A model generated the notes under the pieces. The model was given only the letters and a program-made list of their open reading frames with translations, searched no databases and had not been told where the DNA came from. A program made the translations under genes and the position numbers. A stretch of 64,000 bases of DNA from Rhodocyclaceae bacterium (lineage in GTDB: Bacteria > Pseudomonadota > Gammaproteobacteria > Burkholderiales > Rhodocyclaceae), in contig JALNXH010000008.1 of assembly GCA_023230455.1 (NCBI GenBank), positions 1 through 64,000 on the forward strand, in the 5' to 3' direction. This document shows, in pieces, positions 60,655-64,000 of the stretch. Each line of letters starts with the position of its first letter. Positions within the stretch are counted from its first letter, which is position 1.

Positions 60655-61857
60655 ATGAGACGGGCAGCCATCGTATCTCCGGTGCGAACTGCGGTAGGCA
60701 CTTTCGGCGGAAGCTTGCGCTCTCTTTCGGCGGGCGACCTGAGTTCAATCGTCATTCAGGCCGTTTTGCAGCGGACGGGAATCGACCCCGCGCGAATTGA
60801 GGACGTGGTGTTCGCCCAGTCCTATGCCAATGGCGAGACGCCGTGCGTTGGACGTTGGGCAGCATTGAAGGCCGGGCTACCGATCGAAGTACCCGGCATG
60901 CAGCTGGATCGGCGCTGTGGCGGCGGCCTACAGGCCGTCGTCACCGCCGGCATGATGGTGCAAAGCGGTGCGGCCGACGTGGTGCTGGTGGGCGGCGTCG
61001 AAAGCATGAGCAACATCGAGTATTACTCGACCGATATGCGCTGGGGCGCGCGCGCCGGTACCGTCAAGCTGCATGACCGGCTAGAGCGCGGCCGCGAACG
61101 CTCCCAGCCTGAGGAGCGCTTTGGCCGGATTTCGGGGATGATCGAAACCGCCGAGAACCTTGCCAAGGAATACGATATTTCGCGCAGCGAGGCTGATGCC
61201 TACGCCATGCGCAGCCATCAGCGAGCCACCGAGGCTTGGGCGGCCGGGCGATTCGACGACGAGCTGGTTCCGGTCAGCGTGCCGCAACGCAAAGGCGATC
61301 CGCTGGTCGTTGCGAGGGACGAAGGAATTCGGCCGGAAACGACGCTGGAAACGCTCGGTAAACTCAAGCCGTTGATGAAGGACGGCACAGTCACCGCTGG
61401 AAATTCGAGCCAGCAAAACGACGCTGCCGCAGCCTGCCTTGTCGTTGCAGAGGACAGGCTGGCCGAGCTGCAACTCGACGCGATGGGGTATCTGGTGGGA
61501 TGGGCGGCGGCAGGATGCCATCCGGCGACGATGGGTATCGGCCCGGTCCCGGCAGTGGCCAAATTGTTTGCGAAGACCGGTTTGTCCTTCGACCAGATGG
61601 ACCTGATCGAACTCAACGAAGCCTTCGCCTGCCAGGTGCTATCGGTGCTGAAGGGCTGGGGGTGGAACGACGCCGACCGGCTGAACGTAAATGGCTCCGG
61701 CATCTCCCTCGGCCACCCGATAGGAGCCACGGGCGTGCGCGTACTGGCAACGCTGATGCACGAGATGCGGAGACGCAATGCGCGTTACGGACTTGAAACC
61801 ATGTGCGTCGGAGGTGGGCAGGGAATTGCGGCGATTTTCGAGCGCGCTCAGCAATAG
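60655..61857 (+). CDS. Thiolase (acetyl-CoA acyltransferase, PimB-like)
   Basis: The 400-residue thiolase has the nucleophile Cys88 in QLDRRCGGGLQAVVTAG, VLVGGVESMSN near 105, the His motif NGSGISLGHPIGATGVRV near 345 and the second Cys in METMCVGGGQGIAAIFE near 382. It is a standard degradative thiolase. Followed by a two-subunit acyl-CoA dehydrogenase and close to a BadI homologue, it resembles PimB of the pimelate/benzoate alicyclic pathway. ATG 60655 follows AGGGGAGG. Confidence 0.88.
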   Translation: MRRAAIVSPVRTAVGTFGGSLRSLSAGDLSSIVIQAVLQRTGIDPARIEDVVFAQSYANGETPCVGRWAALKAGLPIEVPGMQLDRRCGGGLQAVVTAGMMVQSGAADVVLVGGVESMSNIEYYSTDMRWGARAGTVKLHDRLERGRERSQPEERFGRISGMIETAENLAKEYDISRSEADAYAMRSHQRATEAWAAGRFDDELVPVSVPQRKGDPLVVARDEGIRPETTLETLGKLKPLMKDGTVTAGNSSQQNDAAAACLVVAEDRLAELQLDAMGYLVGWAAAGCHPATMGIGPVPAVAKLFAKTGLSFDQMDLIELNEAFACQVLSVLKGWGWNDADRLNVNGSGISLGHPIGATGVRVLATLMHEMRRRNARYGLETMCVGGGQGIAAIFERAQQ

Positions 61858-61887
61858 CGCAAATTCCAATCAGCGAGTGAGCTCACT

Positions 61888-63057
61888 ATGAATGCAAACG
61901 CTATGGCGGCCGCGGCGGCCGATCGGGCAGACGAGAGACGGCTGCTCAAGGAAAGTGTCGCTGCGTTCGTCGAACGCTGCGGTGGCGCAACGCGCGCACG
62001 CGCCATGCGCGGTCGATCGCCCGGTTTCGATCGCGCCGTATGGAGGGAGTTTGCGGATCTGGGCTGGCTCGCCGTCACGCTGCCCGAACAATACGGCGGA
62101 CTCGGCCTGTCGCTGACGGAAATGGCGGTGATCGCCGAGGAGCTGGGCGGCGCGTTAGCGCCGGAGCCGGTAATCGAAGCGATTACGCTTGCCGCAGGGG
62201 TACTGCGCCACGCCGGCGGATCGGTGGCCGACGAGTTGCTGCCGCCAATCGCCGCTGGCGAAATCATCCCCACCCTCGCATGGCAGGAAAGCGACGGAAA
62301 TTTCGACCCGGCGCATGTTGCTGCGACAGCGACGGCCGATACCACCGGTGGAATCCGGCTCAATGGCAGCAAGGCTTTTGTACCCCACGCCGATGCGGCG
62401 GACGGCTTCATCGTCACAGCAAGGGACGAACAGGGACTTGCCCTCTACTGGATCCCGGCCGATGCGCCCGGCGTGGAGATCGTCCTCAGGCCGCTGGCAA
62501 CCGGCGCGATGGTCGGTTGCGTGAGCATGAAGCAGGTGGAAGTAGCACCCACGCAGCGGATTGCCGCGGGCAGGCACGCCGCCGACGCGCTGCACCTGGC
62601 GATCGACGAAGCGACCGTGATGGCGAGTGCTGCACTGGTCGGGCTGATCGGCAAGGCGCTCAACATGACGCTCGACTATATAAAGGTGCGTACCCAGTTC
62701 GGCAAGCCAATTGGTAGCTTCCAGGCAATCCAGCATCGCGCGGTCGACCTCTACATCCAGTGCGAACTGGCGCAGGGCGCGCTGGGCGATGCACTGGCCG
62801 CGCATACCGAGGCCCCGCGCTCGAAGGCGGCGCAAGCCGCCACCAGCCGGGCCAAGGCGCGCTGTTCCGACGTTGCGTTGCTGATCTGCCGCGAAGCGGT
62901 GCAGATGCACGGCGCAATCGGCTTCACCGACGAGTACGATCTCGGGCTCTACCTGAATCGCGCGCTGGTGCTCGCCGCCTGGCTGGGCAATTCGGCCCAG
63001 CATCGCCGGCGTTACGCCGCCATTGGAAACGCTTCGACACAGGAGGCCTCGGCATGA
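61888..63057 (+). CDS. Acyl-CoA dehydrogenase, small-subunit type (PimD-like)
   Basis: The 389-residue protein has GWLAVTLPEQYGGLGLSLTEMAVIAEELGGALAPEPVIE and a divergent mid-domain (LAWQESDGNFDPAHVAATA in place of the usual T/S-E-x-x-x-G-S-D motif). KVRTQFGKPIGSFQAIQHRAVDLYI and VQMHGAIGFTDEYDLGLYLNRAL follow. The C-terminal catalytic Glu position reads WLGNSAQHRRR, so it lacks the standard base. These traits mark one half of a heteromeric dehydrogenase such as PimCD or the steroid ChsE pairs. Its stop overlaps the next gene by 4 bp. Confidence 0.83.
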   Translation: MNANAMAAAAADRADERRLLKESVAAFVERCGGATRARAMRGRSPGFDRAVWREFADLGWLAVTLPEQYGGLGLSLTEMAVIAEELGGALAPEPVIEAITLAAGVLRHAGGSVADELLPPIAAGEIIPTLAWQESDGNFDPAHVAATATADTTGGIRLNGSKAFVPHADAADGFIVTARDEQGLALYWIPADAPGVEIVLRPLATGAMVGCVSMKQVEVAPTQRIAAGRHAADALHLAIDEATVMASAALVGLIGKALNMTLDYIKVRTQFGKPIGSFQAIQHRAVDLYIQCELAQGALGDALAAHTEAPRSKAAQAATSRAKARCSDVALLICREAVQMHGAIGFTDEYDLGLYLNRALVLAAWLGNSAQHRRRYAAIGNASTQEASA

Positions 63058-64000
63058 TCGACTGGAATGCAATGGGCGACGAAGAATTCCGCCAGGAAGT
63101 CCGTACTTTTTTCGAACAGAATTACCCGAGCGAGCTGCGCTATCCCCCGCATCGCCTGCGCTGGGCCGAAATCAAGGGCTGGTACATGACACTCGCGGCC
63201 AAAGGCTGGCTGGCGCCGACCTGGCCGACCCTTTATGGCGGCATGGGACTGAACCCGACCAAGTTCCTGATCTTCATCGAGGAGCAGGAGCGCTGGGGCG
63301 TCGCACGCACGCCGGACATGGGCATGACCATGGTCGGCCCCCTGCTGATAAAGCACGGGACGGAGGAGCAGAAATCCTATTACCTGCCGAAGATTCTCCG
63401 CGGCGAACACCTCTGGTGCCAGGGCTATTCCGAGCCGAACGCCGGCTCCGATCTGGCCAGCCTGAAAACCTCGGCCATCATCGACCGCGACGAATTCGTC
63501 ATCAACGGGCAGAAAACCTGGACCACGCTGGCGCAGGATGCGACGCACATTTTCATGCTCGTGCGCACCGATCCGCAGGCCAAGAAGAAGCAGGAGGGCA
63601 TCAGCTTTCTTCTCGTCGATTGCAAGTCGCCAGGCATCACGGTGCGCCCCATACCCAACATCGCGGGCAACGAAGAATTCTGCGAAGTATTTTTCGATAA
63701 CGTCCGCGCACCGCGCGCCAACATCGTCGGCGAGCTCAACAAGGGCTGGACGATCGCCAAGGCAATGCTCGGGTTCGAACGCATCACGCTCGGCAGCCCC
63801 AAGCAGTCACAGTACGCCCTCGGGCGCCTCGAAATATTAGCGCGCCAGCGCGGCTGTTTCGACGATCCGGTATTTTTGGACAAATTCACCGCGCTGCAAC
63901 TCGATGTCGCCGACCTGGTGTCGGTCTACGCACGCTTCGTGGACATCGTCAAACGCGGCGAAACACTGGGACCGGATGTGTCCCTGCTGAAGATCTGGGC
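63054..64000 (+). CDS. Acyl-CoA dehydrogenase, large-subunit type (PimC-like), cut by window end
   Basis: The ATG at 63054 overlaps the preceding stop (ATGA) and the frame is open to the end of the window, giving at least 315 residues. It has WLAPTWPTLYGGMGLNPTKFLIFIEEQERWGVAR near residue 42, the substrate/FAD motif WCQGYSEPNAGSDLASLKTSA near 121, QKTWTTLAQDATHIFMLVRTD, and ISFLLVDCKSPGITVRPI. It is the catalytically normal-looking partner of the upstream small subunit. Together they probably oxidise a dicarboxylic or ring-derived acyl-CoA. Confidence 0.88.
   Translation, partial: MIDWNAMGDEEFRQEVRTFFEQNYPSELRYPPHRLRWAEIKGWYMTLAAKGWLAPTWPTLYGGMGLNPTKFLIFIEEQERWGVARTPDMGMTMVGPLLIKHGTEEQKSYYLPKILRGEHLWCQGYSEPNAGSDLASLKTSAIIDRDEFVINGQKTWTTLAQDATHIFMLVRTDPQAKKKQEGISFLLVDCKSPGITVRPIPNIAGNEEFCEVFFDNVRAPRANIVGELNKGWTIAKAMLGFERITLGSPKQSQYALGRLEILARQRGCFDDPVFLDKFTALQLDVADLVSVYARFVDIVKRGETLGPDVSLLKIW

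Overview
The window reads as high-GC betaproteobacterial chromosome, most like the Rhodocyclales and relatives. Signs of this are an S-adenosylhomocysteine riboswitch in front of metH, REP-type palindromes between genes, and DUF1302/DUF1329 genes beside an MMPL-type RND transporter. No rRNA, tRNA or CRISPR array was seen. The exact genus cannot be fixed from the sequence.

Region 1 (1-20.4 kb) is mostly general metabolism. It starts inside the end of an IS630-type transposase. A leftward operon then encodes propionyl-CoA to succinyl-CoA conversion (methylmalonyl-CoA mutase, MeaB chaperone GTPase, propionyl-CoA carboxylase beta and alpha), with a divergent GntR regulator. Next come a flavodoxin-like protein, a small secreted-protein gene broken by an in-frame TAG, its DUF2145 partner, a GFA-family protein, a GST, and a TetR / haloalkane dehalogenase / DUF1330 operon. 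These are followed by metH, an rRNA pseudouridine synthase, TspO, a DsrE-like protein and a hemolysin III homologue. REP-like palindromes and a second dispersed repeat occur only in this part.

Region 2 (20.6-64 kb) is a catabolic island. It holds two SDRs and a third like 2-hydroxycyclohexanecarboxyl-CoA dehydrogenase (BadH), a hydrolase like BadI (ring opening of 2-ketocyclohexanecarboxyl-CoA), and a thiolase plus two-subunit acyl-CoA dehydrogenase like the pimeloyl-CoA set (PimB, PimD, PimC). It also holds a geranyl-CoA-carboxylase-like operon (AtuC, AtuD, AtuF, AtuA types), a split MFE-2 system for R-specific beta-oxidation, ETF, a PaaK-like CoA ligase, several acyl-CoA dehydrogenases and hydratases, a thiolase paired with a degenerate HMG-CoA-synthase/DUF35 protein, a CitE-like lyase, and an envelope module (DUF1302, DUF1329, YCF48-like, MMPL). 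An unusual radical-SAM-like protein, a CDC48-type AAA ATPase and an unknown six-helix membrane protein lie at its left end. The set fits CoA-dependent degradation of a hydrophobic alicyclic, branched (terpenoid- or sterol-like) compound. The propionyl-CoA operon of region 1 would take up its C3 product. The substrate itself is inference.

The main finding is regulatory. About ten promoters in region 2 carry a 13-bp inverted repeat, TGAAC-N3-GTTCA or a close variant, almost always touching or within 2 bp of the -10 box. It precedes nearly every catabolic operon and the radical-SAM-like gene, and so marks a single repressor regulon about 35-40 kb wide. A TetR gene at the island's left edge sits beside a longer palindrome with the related core AAC-TTA-GTT, overlapping a TTGACA/TATAAC promoter.
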